The position numbers were made by a program, and so were the translations under genes. The notes under the pieces are model-generated. The model did no database searches. It saw nothing but the letters and a program-made list of their open reading frames with translations, and had not been told where the DNA came from. This document shows positions 24,083 through 33,400 of a DNA stretch of 60,681 nt, one piece after another (within the stretch, counting starts at the first letter, position 1; the number at the start of each line of letters is the position of its first letter). Source of the stretch: an uncultured Bacteroidales bacterium (lineage in GTDB: Bacteria; Bacteroidota; Bacteroidia; Bacteroidales; Muribaculaceae); assembly GCA_947072905.1 (NCBI GenBank), contig CAMTKF010000008.1:1-60681 (forward strand), read 5' to 3'.

Positions 24083-25543
24083 ATGAAAAGCAAATTCTCC
24101 CAATCTACCATGACCATTATAGGCCGTGATGCTCCAATTGAAATACTTACGGAAGCTCTCGCTTCTTTACATTCCGAATTCATTGCCATATATGGCAGAC
24201 GCAGGATAGGCAAGACCTACCTCGTGAAAGAATTTATGGGAAACACTTACACATTCTCCTACACGGGTGTTGAGGATTATAACACCAAGCAGCAGTTGTC
24301 AGAATTTCACCGGACATTACTGCGCTATGGACTTCCCAAATGCGGCAAACCTCAAAACTGGTTTGATGCTTTCGATATGCTTCGAACCCTTGTTGAATCT
24401 AAAAAAGGATTCCCAAAATTAGGAGGAAAGAAGGTAATCTTTATCGACGAGCTGCCATGGATGGATGCGAGAGGTTCTGATTTTGTAAAGGCACTCGGGC
24501 ATTTTTGGAATGATTGGGCGGCATGGACTAAGGATATAGTAATGATAATCTGTGGAAGTGCCACTTCATGGATGGTAAAGAAGGTCTTCAGCAGTAAAGG
24601 AGGTTTGTATAACCGCATAACCCGCCAGATTGAGCTAACCTCTTTTACATTAAACGAATGTGAAAAATTCAGTGCCGCCCATAAATTCAATTGGTCAAGA
24701 CACCTTATTACCGAGGCATATATGATTTTCGGTGGAGTGCCGTATTATTGGACATTGATTGACCCGGCAAAAAGTTTGTCAGCAAATATAGACTTTCTTT
24801 TTTTTTCGGAAAACGCGCCCATGAAAATTGAATACCATGTGCTATTTAAGTCCATGTTCACCGCTCCGGAAAGGTATGAATCAATAGTGAAAACTCTAAT
24901 TGAAAAGAAGGGAGGAATGACGGCTAAAGAGATATCTGAAAAGTCAGGAGTCGGAATGTCGGCTAAATTTACCGAAATACTGACAAATCTCAAATTGTCC
25001 GGATTTGTTATAGAGATGCCTCAACCGACAAAAAGACAACGGGGCGTTTTATTTAAATTAGCTGACAATTTTACATTGTTTTATCATGACTTTGTTTTGA
25101 AGAAAAAAGCAAGGACTAACTATTGGGCCACACATCAGAACACTGGAACTATGAACTCATGGAGAGGTTTGGCTTTTGAGAGAGTATGCTATCGCCATAT
25201 CCATCAGATTCAAAAGGCACTTGGTGTGGGAGGTGTTTATTGCGAATATTTTGCATGGAGTGTGCCTGAGAATGAATCATATCCGGCAATGCAGATTGAC
25301 ATGATAATCGACCGCGCAGACGGCATTGTCAATATCTGCGAAATGAAATTTACCAACAGTCCCTTCTCTATTTCCCCAGTCTATCTGGCTGAAATGAATT
25401 TGCGCAGAAGCCGATACCAGCAAGAAGTCGCACCTAAGAAAGGGGTTCAACTCACAATGGTTGCCTCTTCTGGGCTGGTTAAGAATCCCCAGGCATCGGA
25501 AATCAACTCTGTCATAACCTTAGACGATTTATTCCAACCATAG
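24083..25543 (+). CDS. AAA ATPase of the archaeal-ATPase/DUF234 type
   Basis: This 486-residue protein has Walker A YGRRRIGKTYLVKEF near residue 40, Walker B VIFIDELPWMD near 120 with sensor CGSATSWMV, a winged-helix part around 275-330 (MTAKEISEKSGVGMSAKF), and a C-terminal DUF234-like nuclease-fold region (QIDMIIDRADGIVNICEMKF). The D...E-x-K in this last segment fits a PD-(D/E)XK core. Function is unknown; such genes are scattered on mobile DNA. The -7 box TATCTTTG (24071-24078) leaves only 4 bases to the ATG at 24083. The next ATG at 24110 is possible. Confidence 0.82.
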   Translation: MKSKFSQSTMTIIGRDAPIEILTEALASLHSEFIAIYGRRRIGKTYLVKEFMGNTYTFSYTGVEDYNTKQQLSEFHRTLLRYGLPKCGKPQNWFDAFDMLRTLVESKKGFPKLGGKKVIFIDELPWMDARGSDFVKALGHFWNDWAAWTKDIVMIICGSATSWMVKKVFSSKGGLYNRITRQIELTSFTLNECEKFSAAHKFNWSRHLITEAYMIFGGVPYYWTLIDPAKSLSANIDFLFFSENAPMKIEYHVLFKSMFTAPERYESIVKTLIEKKGGMTAKEISEKSGVGMSAKFTEILTNLKLSGFVIEMPQPTKRQRGVLFKLADNFTLFYHDFVLKKKARTNYWATHQNTGTMNSWRGLAFERVCYRHIHQIQKALGVGGVYCEYFAWSVPENESYPAMQIDMIIDRADGIVNICEMKFTNSPFSISPVYLAEMNLRRSRYQQEVAPKKGVQLTMVASSGLVKNPQASEINSVITLDDLFQP

Positions 25544-25554
25544 CCATTACAAGT

Positions 25555-25770
25555 ATGCATCTACCCAAACGCAACCATACGGTTGTGGTCCCTAATTTCT
25601 TTGGAGAAGGAAAAAACCTTGAGGCATGGCAACTCGGATGGCAGCAAGATGAAAAGGTAGAAGCCAAATCGTCAGTTTCAAAAAAGATCTTAGATTGGAG
25701 ATATGGGATAATCTTCTTCCTCAAGGATTATAGTGCCAATTCTATACCTCAGGAGGATTTCGGAGGATAA
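25555..25770 (+). other. Weak open frame in a 447-base gap, possible gene remnant
   Basis: The gap 25544-25990 has no convincing gene. This 71-codon frame contains HTVVVPNFFGEGKNLEAW, loosely like the C-terminal strand and helix of HicA toxins, but the rest does not fit and no start signals are seen. It may be a decayed fragment or chance. Confidence 0.2.
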
Positions 25771-25914
25771 AATCAGGGGCATATTTCAGTATTCACGAGG
25801 ATGGAAATAGAGCATGTATTTTAGCCAAACAAACCCCCATTTTAAGAAATAGACCATATTACAACAATATCTATTTCAGCGCGTTAGGATGTTTGCATTT
25901 GTTTGGCCAAAACA

Positions 25915-25962
25915 CAAAAAATCAATCGGACAAACAAGCTCAGAGTTGTTTATCCGATTGAT
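25915..25962 (-). terminator. Intrinsic terminator after the DUF2795 gene
   Basis: ATCAATCGGA (25921-25930) pairs with TCCGATTGAT (25953-25962), extended by AAAC/GTTT. Reading leftwards the stem is followed by TTTTTT, so it terminates the minus-strand gene that stops at 25991. Confidence 0.8.
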
Positions 25963-25990
25963 TGTCTTTTATTTACAAACTGTCAGTGGC

Positions 25991-26212
25991 TTAGTATTCC
26001 TCTTCGTTGAACAGGAAGTCTTCTTTTGAGGGGTAGTCGGGCCAGATGTCTTCGATTGATTCGTAGGTGTCGCCTTCATCTTCTATTTCCTGGAGGTTTT
26101 CGATTACCTCGAGGGGTGCGCCGGAGCGCATTGCATAGTCGATGAGTTCGTCTTTGGTTGCGGGCCAGGGTGCATCTTCGAGTTTTGATGCTAATTCAAG
26201 TGTCCAGTACAT
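25991..26212 (-). CDS. DUF2795 family protein
   Basis: This 73-residue acidic protein contains WPATKDELIDYAMRSGAP followed by VIENLQEIEDEGDTYES, matching the small DUF2795 proteins conserved across Bacteroidota. No function is established. It has its own terminator and sits alone between two unrelated transcription units. Confidence 0.85.
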   Translation of the reverse strand: MYWTLELASKLEDAPWPATKDELIDYAMRSGAPLEVIENLQEIEDEGDTYESIEDIWPDYPSKEDFLFNEEEY

Positions 26213-26280
26213 GATGTATGTTGATGTTTTTTAGTTACTTTCGTATAATGCGCGCAAAGGTACGAAATTTCTTTATACTG

Positions 26281-26832
26281 TCAATGTTTTTGCCAAAAAA
26301 TTTCGCTTTGTCGGCTGTTGATATTTATTTCTCTTGCCAGTGCAAACAGGTAGTCGCTCAGGCGGTTGATGTATCGGGTTATGTCGGGGTCTACTTTAAC
26401 GTGACGGCTCAGGGCTATTATGCGGCGTTCGGCGCGTCGGGCCACGGTGCGGGCAATGTTGGCGCGGGCTGCGTCGGGGTGTCCGCCCGGCAGTATGAAT
26501 TGTCGCAGTGCGGGCAGGTTTGCGTCTATTTCGTCAATGGCTTTTTCGAGTCGTTCCACGGTCGCGGCGCCAAGTGGTGCGGGTTGCCATTGCGATTCGG
26601 GTTCGGTGGCGAGAGCGGCACCGATGTCAAACAGTGTGTTCTGAATGTCGAGCAACTGACTGCGTCGCACGTCGGATATTACTTCGGATGCGGCCAATAG
26701 TCCGAGCCACGAATTTAGCTCGTCGGTGGTGCCGTAGGCTTCGAGTCGGAACGAGTCTTTGGGTGCTCTCGTACCTCCTACGAGCGATGTGGTGCCATCG
26801 TCACCGGTTCGGGTATATAATCGTGATTTCAT
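26281..26832 (-). CDS. Cob(I)yrinic acid a,c-diamide adenosyltransferase, PduO type
   Basis: This 183-residue enzyme has RLYTRTGDDGTTSLVGG at its N-terminus (ATP site), YGTTDELNSWLG, and the C-terminal signature ARTVARRAERRII followed by RYINRLSDYLFALAR. It transfers the adenosyl group from ATP to cob(I)alamin to make coenzyme B12. The ATG at 26832 is chosen over 26865, which adds 11 poorly fitting residues. No cobalamin riboswitch is visible upstream. Confidence 0.92.
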   Translation of the reverse strand: MKSRLYTRTGDDGTTSLVGGTRAPKDSFRLEAYGTTDELNSWLGLLAASEVISDVRRSQLLDIQNTLFDIGAALATEPESQWQPAPLGAATVERLEKAIDEIDANLPALRQFILPGGHPDAARANIARTVARRAERRIIALSRHVKVDPDITRYINRLSDYLFALAREININSRQSEIFWQKH

Positions 26833-26917
26833 AGTTATGTGCTTTTTTTTATAGTAAACGCACATCAGGGCGTTTTGGTGTGATGAAGTGCAATTATTTT
26901 TGACTTCAGGCTGTTTT

Positions 26918-27724
26918 TTAGGGTTTCACGAGGCTTTTTATAAGTCTGCTCAGTATGAAGACGGCGGCATTTATCAGCACTATGAATGCCGAGCAAGGCA
27001 CGTCGGCCACGGCGCTAAGGGCCAGTCCGGCCAGCGAGCACACCACCGATATCGCTATAGCCAGCAGCATCATGGGTGTGAAGCGGCGGGTGAATACCTC
27101 GGCTGTCATTATGGGCATCGACATCATGGCCATCAGCAGCATCACTCCCACCAGCCGGATTGTGAGCACTATGCATATTGCCACCAGCACAGTCATGGTG
27201 TAGGTGATAAAGCGTGTGGGCAGACCTATGACGCGGGCAAAATCGCGGTCGAAGGCGCAGGCCACTATCCACCGGTATTTCCATGCGAAGAATGCTATGA
27301 GCAGGGCGGTGAATATACCGAATGCCCACAGGTCGGCCGGCGATATGGTGAGCACGTTGCCGAAAAGGAATGAGTTGAGTTCGGGCACGAAGCCCGGGGT
27401 GAGGAATACAAACAGCACGCCTATGGCCATACCCACGGCCCATATCACGGCTATGGTGGAGTCTTCGCGCAGCTTGAAGCGAGATGAAGCCCATTCCACA
27501 CCCAGCGATGAGGCTATGGCAAACACTGCGGCCATTGCAATAGGGTTGATGCCCAGATAGCAGCCCAGGCCCAGTCCGCCGAAGCATGCGTGGGTTACGC
27601 CGCCCGATATGGCTACCAGGCGCCGGGTTATGATGTAGCTTCCGATTATGGCGGCACTGATGCTTATAAGTATCACGCCTATCACGGCGTATCTGAAAAA
27701 GGTATATTCAAATATCTCAAGCAT
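26918..27724 (-). CDS. Metal ABC transporter permease (ZnuB/MntB-type, ABC-3 family)
   Basis: This 268-residue protein has about eight membrane helices. The motif RRLVAISGGVTHACFGGLGLG is the family's coupling and signature region, and VGVMLLMAMMSMPIMTA a conserved later helix. Family members import Zn2+, Mn2+ or Fe2+. The ATPase and binding-protein genes are not adjacent. Its start overlaps the preceding gene by 8 bases, so it is translated from the aroA-containing run. Confidence 0.9.
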   Translation of the reverse strand: MLEIFEYTFFRYAVIGVILISISAAIIGSYIITRRLVAISGGVTHACFGGLGLGCYLGINPIAMAAVFAIASSLGVEWASSRFKLREDSTIAVIWAVGMAIGVLFVFLTPGFVPELNSFLFGNVLTISPADLWAFGIFTALLIAFFAWKYRWIVACAFDRDFARVIGLPTRFITYTMTVLVAICIVLTIRLVGVMLLMAMMSMPIMTAEVFTRRFTPMMLLAIAISVVCSLAGLALSAVADVPCSAFIVLINAAVFILSRLIKSLVKP

Positions 27725-28154
27725 AGTCGGGGTTATTTCTCTTGGCCCTTTCCTCGGCCACGATCATCAGCAGTTCTTCTTTTACCTCGGCGGGCAGTTC
27801 TATGCCTCGCAGCTGTATTGACCGTGCCCAGGGGGCAATGTCGTGTGGCAGCAGGGTGAGCAGTACGTCGCGAAACTGTTCTATCTCGCTGTCTGAGTAT
27901 GCGTCGGCGGGGCGACCGGCGTATTGGTCGAGTTCCTCGTCGTCAAAGTAAACAATATCGTCTGACAAGGCGGCAAGCAGTGAGTCGCGCTCGCAAGTTA
28001 TGTGCATGCCGCAGCATTCATCGCTGTCTTGGGTTTGTGGCGCCGGCTCATCGGTAGCGGGTGGCCCGTCATGGCCGTGGCGCAAGCGTTCGTGGGCGTA
28101 GAGTATCAGCCCTACGCCCACAATCGCTATGAGTATGTATAGCGCCACTATCAT
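27717..28154 (-). CDS. Membrane-anchored protein with CCGMHxxC motif
   Basis: This 145-residue protein has one N-terminal helix (IVALYILIAIVGVGLILYA), a His-rich short stretch (HERLRHGHDG), the striking motif ECCGMHITCERD at about 47-58, and an acidic soluble C-terminus. The Cys/His motif could bind a metal, which would fit the metal permease that it overlaps by 8 bases. It overlaps the aroA end by 4 bases. I do not know a characterised homologue. Confidence 0.7.
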   Translation of the reverse strand: MIVALYILIAIVGVGLILYAHERLRHGHDGPPATDEPAPQTQDSDECCGMHITCERDSLLAALSDDIVYFDDEELDQYAGRPADAYSDSEIEQFRDVLLTLLPHDIAPWARSIQLRGIELPAEVKEELLMIVAEERAKRNNPDYA

Positions 28155-29416
28155 TCTTCGTGAACGGGATTTGGCAGCGGTGCATCGGCGTCGACAATGG
28201 TGAAGCCGGCCTGTCGCAGATCTTCAAAGAAGTCGGGGTATGACTTGTTCACCACTTCGCAGTCGAGCAGAATGATCCCTGGAACGAACAGTGCAGCGGC
28301 TGCAAAAGCCATGGTGATGCGGTGGTCGCCGCAAGGGTCTATCTCGGGCATGCGCACTATTGGTTCGCGCTCGCCCTCCCAGCCCATGCTGTCGCGGTCG
28401 GTTTCAATCACAAATCCGAGTTTGCGCAGGTTGGAGCCGAGTGCGTCAATGCGGTCGCTCTCTTTTATGCGCAGGTTGGCCACGCCGGTAAAGTGGAATG
28501 GCATGCCCACCAGGCAGGCGGTGACGGCCAATGCGGGTACGAGGTCGGGATGGTCTGACACATCGAGGTCAAGGCGCGAGTACATGTCGGGAGTGGCCGA
28601 CAGCTCGGCGTTGTCGTCTTCAAAGTTTGTAAGCACACCTATGCGCTCGCCTATGCGGGCAAGTATGCTGTCGCCCTGCAGGCCCGGATATTTCATACCC
28701 GGCAGGGTGATCCATCCGGCCGATACGGCAGCCATCTCATACCAGTACGATGCCGCGGTCCAGTCGGGTTCTACTTCGGCTTCCACGGGCTTGTACGCCC
28801 CTTGTGGTACAACCATTGTGTAGCCCTCGATGTGAGCGTCGATGCCGCGTGCCTGCATCATGGCCAAAGTCATCTTCAGGTAAGGCATCGACGGTATCTG
28901 TCCGCCGAGGTTCACACGCAGGCCGCCGGGCAGGCCGGGGGCAATCATGGCCAGAGCCGAGGCAAACTGGCTGCTGGCCGAGGCATCAAGGTCTATCTCG
29001 CCACCGGTGAGTCGGCCTCCGCGTATGTGCAGCGGTGCGAAGCCCTCCCGGGCGGCATATTCTATGTCGGCGCCAAGGCCGCGCAGGCTGTTGACCAGCG
29101 CGCCCACGGGACGGTTGCAAAGCCTTGCCGAGCCGGTGAGGGTGACCTCCGCGCCTTCCTTGGCTGCAAAATATGCTATGAGGAAGCGCAGGGCTGTGGC
29201 GCTGTCGTGCGCTGTCACCTCGCCCTTGCTTTGCTTCAGCGCCTTGCTCAGCACCTTAATGTCGTCGCAGTCGGCCAGCTGCGAAGGCTCAGGTTCGGCA
29301 GCCCCCTCGGTGAGCGCTCCCAGCAGCAGCACGCGTGCGCTGACACTCTTGCTGAGCGGGAGGTGGCTTACCGTGGTTTCTAATATCTCGTCGGAGGGAA
29401 AAATGCGTATGTTCAT
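28151..29416 (-). CDS. aroA: 3-phosphoshikimate 1-carboxyvinyltransferase (EPSP synthase)
   Basis: This 421-residue protein matches the two-domain EPSP synthase fold: LPLSKSVSARVLLLGAL (phosphate-binding Lys), DSATALRF where most enzymes have NAGTAMR, CNRPVGALVNSLRGLGADIE, LKESDR-like LRIKESDRIDALG and DPCGDHRITMAFA. It makes EPSP in the shikimate pathway. The NAGT-to-DSAT difference is typical of divergent Bacteroidota forms. It overlaps its neighbours on both sides by 4 bases. Confidence 0.95.
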   Translation of the reverse strand: MNIRIFPSDEILETTVSHLPLSKSVSARVLLLGALTEGAAEPEPSQLADCDDIKVLSKALKQSKGEVTAHDSATALRFLIAYFAAKEGAEVTLTGSARLCNRPVGALVNSLRGLGADIEYAAREGFAPLHIRGGRLTGGEIDLDASASSQFASALAMIAPGLPGGLRVNLGGQIPSMPYLKMTLAMMQARGIDAHIEGYTMVVPQGAYKPVEAEVEPDWTAASYWYEMAAVSAGWITLPGMKYPGLQGDSILARIGERIGVLTNFEDDNAELSATPDMYSRLDLDVSDHPDLVPALAVTACLVGMPFHFTGVANLRIKESDRIDALGSNLRKLGFVIETDRDSMGWEGEREPIVRMPEIDPCGDHRITMAFAAAALFVPGIILLDCEVVNKSYPDFFEDLRQAGFTIVDADAPLPNPVHEE

Positions 29417-30600
29417 GCCTTGACTATGGTTTCAACAGCTGCGGCAATGTGGTCGAGCGCGTCCTTCAATACACTGCGTGGAGTGCCCACGTTGAGTCGC
29501 ATGAAGCCTACACCCTGACGGCCAAACATAGAGCCATCGTTCAAGGCCACATGAGCTTCGTTGAGCAAGAGGTCCATGAGTTCTTTCTGTTCCAGACCCA
29601 GGGCTGTGAAGTCGAGCCATACAAGGAACGAGGCCTCGGGCTTCACCACCTTAACGTTGGGAATATTGCAGCTCACGTAGTCGCCTACGAAGTCGATGTT
29701 ATCCTGCACGTAGGCCAGCATTTCGTCGAGCCATTCCTCGCCGTGGCTGTAGGCGGCTTCGGCACCGATTGCCGACACCAGCACGGGGGCATTGAACTCG
29801 TTGACTTCGAGCCAGTGATAGAAACCCTTGCGCAGCTCGGGGTCTTTCACCACCATCCACGAGCTTACCAGACCGGGGATGTTGAATGTCTTTGAGGGAG
29901 CGCCCAGAGTTACGGCAACAGCACGCGAGTCCTCTGAAGATTCGGCAAAGGGTATGTGCTTGCGACCCTGCAGCATGAGGTCGCCGTGGATTTCGTCGCT
30001 CACCACTACCATTCCGGCGCGGCGGCACAGACGGCCTACCTCGGCCAGGGTTTCCTTGTCCCACTGCAGGCCTATGGGGTTGTGAGGATTGCAAAGAATC
30101 ATCATGGTGGGCTTCTCGCGCTCTATGATTTCGGCAAGACCTTCGAGGTCCATACGGTAGTTTTCACCGTCAAAAATCAGGGGATTTTCGGCCACGATTC
30201 GTTCATTACCCTCGATAACCATGCGGAAGGGGTGGTACACCGGGGGCTGAATAACTATTTTGTCGCCTTTGGACGAAAAGTAGTTGATGGCAAGGCCTAT
30301 GCCCTTCACCACACCGGGTATGAAGCATATTTCATCGCGCTCGATATCAAAGCCATGACGCTTGCGCTGCCAGTTGATGATAGAGTTCCAGTATGAATCG
30401 GGTGCAGCCGAGTAGCCCAGCACGGGGTGATCAAGGCGGTGGCGCAGAGCGGCTGTGATGTCGGGACATACGGCAAAGTCGAGGTCGGCGATCCACAGCG
30501 GGGTAACATCGTTGCGACCGAACATTTGGACGAGTCCGTCATATTTTGTGGCATAAGTACCGTGGCGGTCGATGATTCTGTCAAAATCGTATTTACTCAT
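29413..30600 (-). CDS. MalY/PatB-type PLP-dependent cystathionine beta-lyase
   Basis: This 395-residue fold-type I aminotransferase-like enzyme has the PLP lysine in GAPSKTFNIPGL, preceded by VVSDEIHGDLM. MalY/PatB proteins cleave cystathionine to homocysteine and may also act as aminotransferases. The start RHGTYATKYD is typical of the family. It heads the run with aroA, overlapping it by 4 bases, and has a -7 box upstream. Confidence 0.9.
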   Translation of the reverse strand: MSKYDFDRIIDRHGTYATKYDGLVQMFGRNDVTPLWIADLDFAVCPDITAALRHRLDHPVLGYSAAPDSYWNSIINWQRKRHGFDIERDEICFIPGVVKGIGLAINYFSSKGDKIVIQPPVYHPFRMVIEGNERIVAENPLIFDGENYRMDLEGLAEIIEREKPTMMILCNPHNPIGLQWDKETLAEVGRLCRRAGMVVVSDEIHGDLMLQGRKHIPFAESSEDSRAVAVTLGAPSKTFNIPGLVSSWMVVKDPELRKGFYHWLEVNEFNAPVLVSAIGAEAAYSHGEEWLDEMLAYVQDNIDFVGDYVSCNIPNVKVVKPEASFLVWLDFTALGLEQKELMDLLLNEAHVALNDGSMFGRQGVGFMRLNVGTPRSVLKDALDHIAAAVETIVKA

Positions 30601-30647
30601 GGTCTGAAGCTTTTTGGGTGTCTGTATTGAACGACTGTAATAATACG

Positions 30648-30655
30648 CAAACTTA
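30648..30655 (-). promoter_or_regulatory. -7 box for the MalY-aroA run
   Basis: The minus strand reads TAAGTTTG (TAnnTTTG), 47 bases before the ATG at 30600. Confidence 0.45.
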
Positions 30656-30680
30656 CATATAATTTGCTAAACAAGCAAAT

Positions 30681-32792
30681 TTAGTGCACCGATACTTTCT
30701 CGCTGTGTCCGTCGGGGTATTCCACGATGTACACACCGGGTTCGAGCTGCGACAGTGCAGAAGTGGCTGCATCTTCGGTTTTAAGTACGAGTTGACCTGC
30801 TATTGTGTAAACAGTGAGGATGCCCGAGGCATTGTCGGCTTTTACATCGTTGATACCAAGAGTCTTCACATAGTCGGGCAGGTAGTATCCGAGGTGAGGG
30901 GGCTGGTTGTAAGCCACGTTCTGCCAGCAGATAGCCATGCGGTATGTATGATCCTGCATAAGGCAGGGCACGCGGTGTTCTGAAGCCTTGGTAGTGGTGT
31001 TGATGTATATGTTGGCGGGGTTCTTGTCGTCCCAGAGTATCACTTCTTCGCGCCAGTCGCCCAGTATGTCGGCCGACAGGCAAGGTGTAGCCTTGGTGCT
31101 GTTGCACGACGCGCCCTTAAGGTTGGCCAAGGCGTTCATGAAGCGGTTTTTATATTTTGTGATGCTGGTTTTGTCAAGCAGTTCGTCCTGCAGGTCGCCG
31201 TCCCAATAAACACGGAAGTTCATTGAGGGCGAAGCGTTGTTGACCACTTCGCCGGTCACGGCGCTGCGGGGTTTGGCATCATAAGATGCCCACATTTCGT
31301 AGCCCTCGCTGTCGGGGTCAATGTCGGCGGCGCATCCTCGGCCGGTATCTTTGGTGGCTTCGGCGCTGAAGATTATTTCGCCGGTGGCGGCATCGTGGAG
31401 GTCCCAACCGTAGGGGGCCGATTCGTGTACGTCGTATACCTGCAGACCTTCGCGGTTGGGAATCATCTTGCCAAGATGAATGGTATCGCCGTGGCCATAA
31501 CCTGTGGCGTAGAGCAGCTTGCCGTCATCGTCTATAGCGCAAGCACCCCATATAATTTCGTCTTTACCATCGCCGTCAACATCGCCCACGGTGAGGTTGT
31601 GGTTGCCGTTGCCGTATGCGGTGGCGCTGCCGCTGCCACGTGTGGCCGGGCCGGGAGTGTAGGTCTCAGTGTTGCCGTCGCGGTCGGTCACGGTGTATTT
31701 GGTTGTCGAGCGCGATGAGTGCAGCCATCTGGTGGTGAGCTTCTCTCCGTCAAAGTCAACCGCCCACAAGAATGAGTAGGTGTAGTATCCGCGGCACATC
31801 ACTGCGCTGGGCAGGGCATCGAGGCCGTCGAGGTGAGCCACACAGGCCAGATAGCGTTCGCCGCGGTTGCCATAGGTTCCCTTATCGGTCTTGCCGCTGC
31901 GGTCGTCCCAGTTGAAGGTGCCGGCAGCCTCACCGCCCAACTTGGTATTGCGGTTGGGATTGTAGAATATGGTGTGTACGGCCTTGCCGCTCTCACCGTC
32001 AAACACGGTGAGCCATTCCTGACCGCCGTTGATACGTCCGGCGCTTGTACGCCAGTCCTTCTCGTTGTCGGCGGCTTTAATCTCATCGTCGGTGGCAACG
32101 GCGTTTACATACGCGCCGGTGCCGTCCTTTGAGCCGGGAGCGGTCTTGCATATCATCTCGGCACGGCCATCGCCGTCAAAGTCATACACCATGAACTGTG
32201 TGTAGTGAGCGCCCGAGCGTATGTTAATGCCCAGGTCAACGCGCCACTTCATAGTGCCGTCGAGTTTGTAGCAGTCAATAATAGTATTGCCGGTATAGCC
32301 GCCATTAGAGTTGTCCTGAGCGTTGGAGGGATACCATTTGACGAATAATTCATATTCGCCGTCACCATCTACATCGCCTACCGAGCAGTCGTTGGGTGTG
32401 TATGTATAAGTGGTGTTATCGGGAACCACGCCACCCTCGGGTCGATTCAGTGTGATTTGTTGGGAAGATGCCCACTGCATGGGCGAGAATTCCTCAACCA
32501 CGCGGTTGTCCTGCATGGCTTTTATGACATAATATTTGCTGACATCACCTACACTATCGAGGTAGTCGGTAGTAGCGGTGATGGGTGCGGCATTTATTTT
32601 TTCGCCATCGCGGTATATGTCGAAGTACATATCGGAGCTGTCGGTGGTGAAGCTGCGCCACGACAGGTAGGCTTTTTTGCCTGACTTCATTACAATGGCA
32701 CCTCGGTTAAGAGTCTCGGTATATTGGATTGCGTCTGCCGCCGGCGCAGCCATCAGCGCGGCAAGTCCGGCTATCAGTAATTTGCTTTTCAT
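30681..32792 (-). CDS. Rhamnogalacturonan lyase, PL11, with T9SS sorting domain
   Basis: This 703-residue protein has a signal peptide (to about 21), the PL11 beta-propeller with several DxDGDG calcium motifs (VGDVDGDGEYELF, VYDFDGDGRAEM, VGDVDGDGKDEI), and a WQNVAYNQPPHLGYYL segment typical of the family. It would cleave the rhamnogalacturonan I backbone of pectin. The final 65 residues (ILTVYTIAGQLVLKT, LEPGVYIVEYPDG) form a T9SS type A sorting domain, implying surface export. Confidence 0.93.
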   Translation of the reverse strand: MKSKLLIAGLAALMAAPAADAIQYTETLNRGAIVMKSGKKAYLSWRSFTTDSSDMYFDIYRDGEKINAAPITATTDYLDSVGDVSKYYVIKAMQDNRVVEEFSPMQWASSQQITLNRPEGGVVPDNTTYTYTPNDCSVGDVDGDGEYELFVKWYPSNAQDNSNGGYTGNTIIDCYKLDGTMKWRVDLGINIRSGAHYTQFMVYDFDGDGRAEMICKTAPGSKDGTGAYVNAVATDDEIKAADNEKDWRTSAGRINGGQEWLTVFDGESGKAVHTIFYNPNRNTKLGGEAAGTFNWDDRSGKTDKGTYGNRGERYLACVAHLDGLDALPSAVMCRGYYTYSFLWAVDFDGEKLTTRWLHSSRSTTKYTVTDRDGNTETYTPGPATRGSGSATAYGNGNHNLTVGDVDGDGKDEIIWGACAIDDDGKLLYATGYGHGDTIHLGKMIPNREGLQVYDVHESAPYGWDLHDAATGEIIFSAEATKDTGRGCAADIDPDSEGYEMWASYDAKPRSAVTGEVVNNASPSMNFRVYWDGDLQDELLDKTSITKYKNRFMNALANLKGASCNSTKATPCLSADILGDWREEVILWDDKNPANIYINTTTKASEHRVPCLMQDHTYRMAICWQNVAYNQPPHLGYYLPDYVKTLGINDVKADNASGILTVYTIAGQLVLKTEDAATSALSQLEPGVYIVEYPDGHSEKVSVH

Positions 32793-32828
32793 AAAGAAAA
32801 AAATGGTATAGATTTGATTTATATGTTA

Positions 32829-32836
32829 CAAAGGTA
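32829..32836 (-). promoter_or_regulatory. -7 box for the PL11 gene
   Basis: The minus strand reads TACCTTTG, 36 bases before the ATG at 32792. Confidence 0.55.
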
Positions 32837-32877
32837 CAATTTTTTTAATAAGTAAGGCAAAAACAATGCAGATATGG

Positions 32878-32969
32878 CTTTCAGGGGCTGAATCCTGTGG
32901 TGGAATCAGCCCCTGAAAGCGGTGGAGAGTTTTTCAGCTCTTAAATATTAAAGCAGGTTTAATATTTAA
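32878..32969. terminator. Two perfect hairpins after the cupin gene
   Basis: CTTTCAGGGGCTGA pairs with TCAGCCCCTGAAAG (32878-32919, 14 bp). A second AT-rich perfect hairpin, TTAAATATTAAA with TTTAATATTTAA (32941-32969), overlaps the cupin stop codon, and its right arm plus GCAGG looks like a local duplication. No T-run follows, so function as a terminator is likely but not certain. Confidence 0.55.
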
Positions 32970-33375
32970 GCAGGTTTTCGCGTTCGGTGATTTCTGCGTC
33001 GGTCATGGTGAAGTTGCCCAGAGAGCCTTCCTTGGCCTGGATGCAGATGTAGGTCATGGGTTGGGTTGAGGTGCACTTGATATTACGGTCGCAATTGGTG
33101 GCCACGCGTATCACCGAGCCTTCGGCTATGTCGAACACATCATCGTCTACCTGAAACTTACCGCTTCCACTCAGTATTATGTAGTTTTCTTCATTATCCT
33201 TATGGCTGTGGAAGAAGGGGACAGTGGCTCCTGATGGCAGAGTGCCGAATGAAATCTCGCAAGAGGTTGCGCCTATGGCATCCTTTACAAACAGCTTGCC
33301 TTCAATGTTCTGCAATGAGCCTGCCGAGGCATGGGCATACTTGGCTCCGGTGTTCAATACTTTTACTTCGCTCAT
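32959..33375 (-). CDS. Cupin-domain protein
   Basis: This 138-residue single-domain cupin has motif 1-like VPFFHSHKDNEENYIILSG and motif 2-like GSVIRVATNCDRNIK. Such proteins are small enzymes or sensors with a bound metal; the substrate cannot be named. It is divergent from an HxlR regulator, a common arrangement in which the regulator controls the cupin gene. Confidence 0.85.
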   Translation of the reverse strand: MSEVKVLNTGAKYAHASAGSLQNIEGKLFVKDAIGATSCEISFGTLPSGATVPFFHSHKDNEENYIILSGSGKFQVDDDVFDIAEGSVIRVATNCDRNIKCTSTQPMTYICIQAKEGSLGNFTMTDAEITERENLLKY

Positions 33376-33400
33376 ATTTGGGTGGTTGATTATAAATTAG

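Noticed and set aside
25555-25770. Possible HicA-type toxin
   Set aside because: Only one short stretch resembles HicA, the catalytic His region and an antitoxin partner are missing; kept only as a weak frame.
26833-26917. Cobalamin riboswitch ahead of the adenosyltransferase gene
   Set aside because: The upstream gap is only about 85 bases, without the long B12-box structure.
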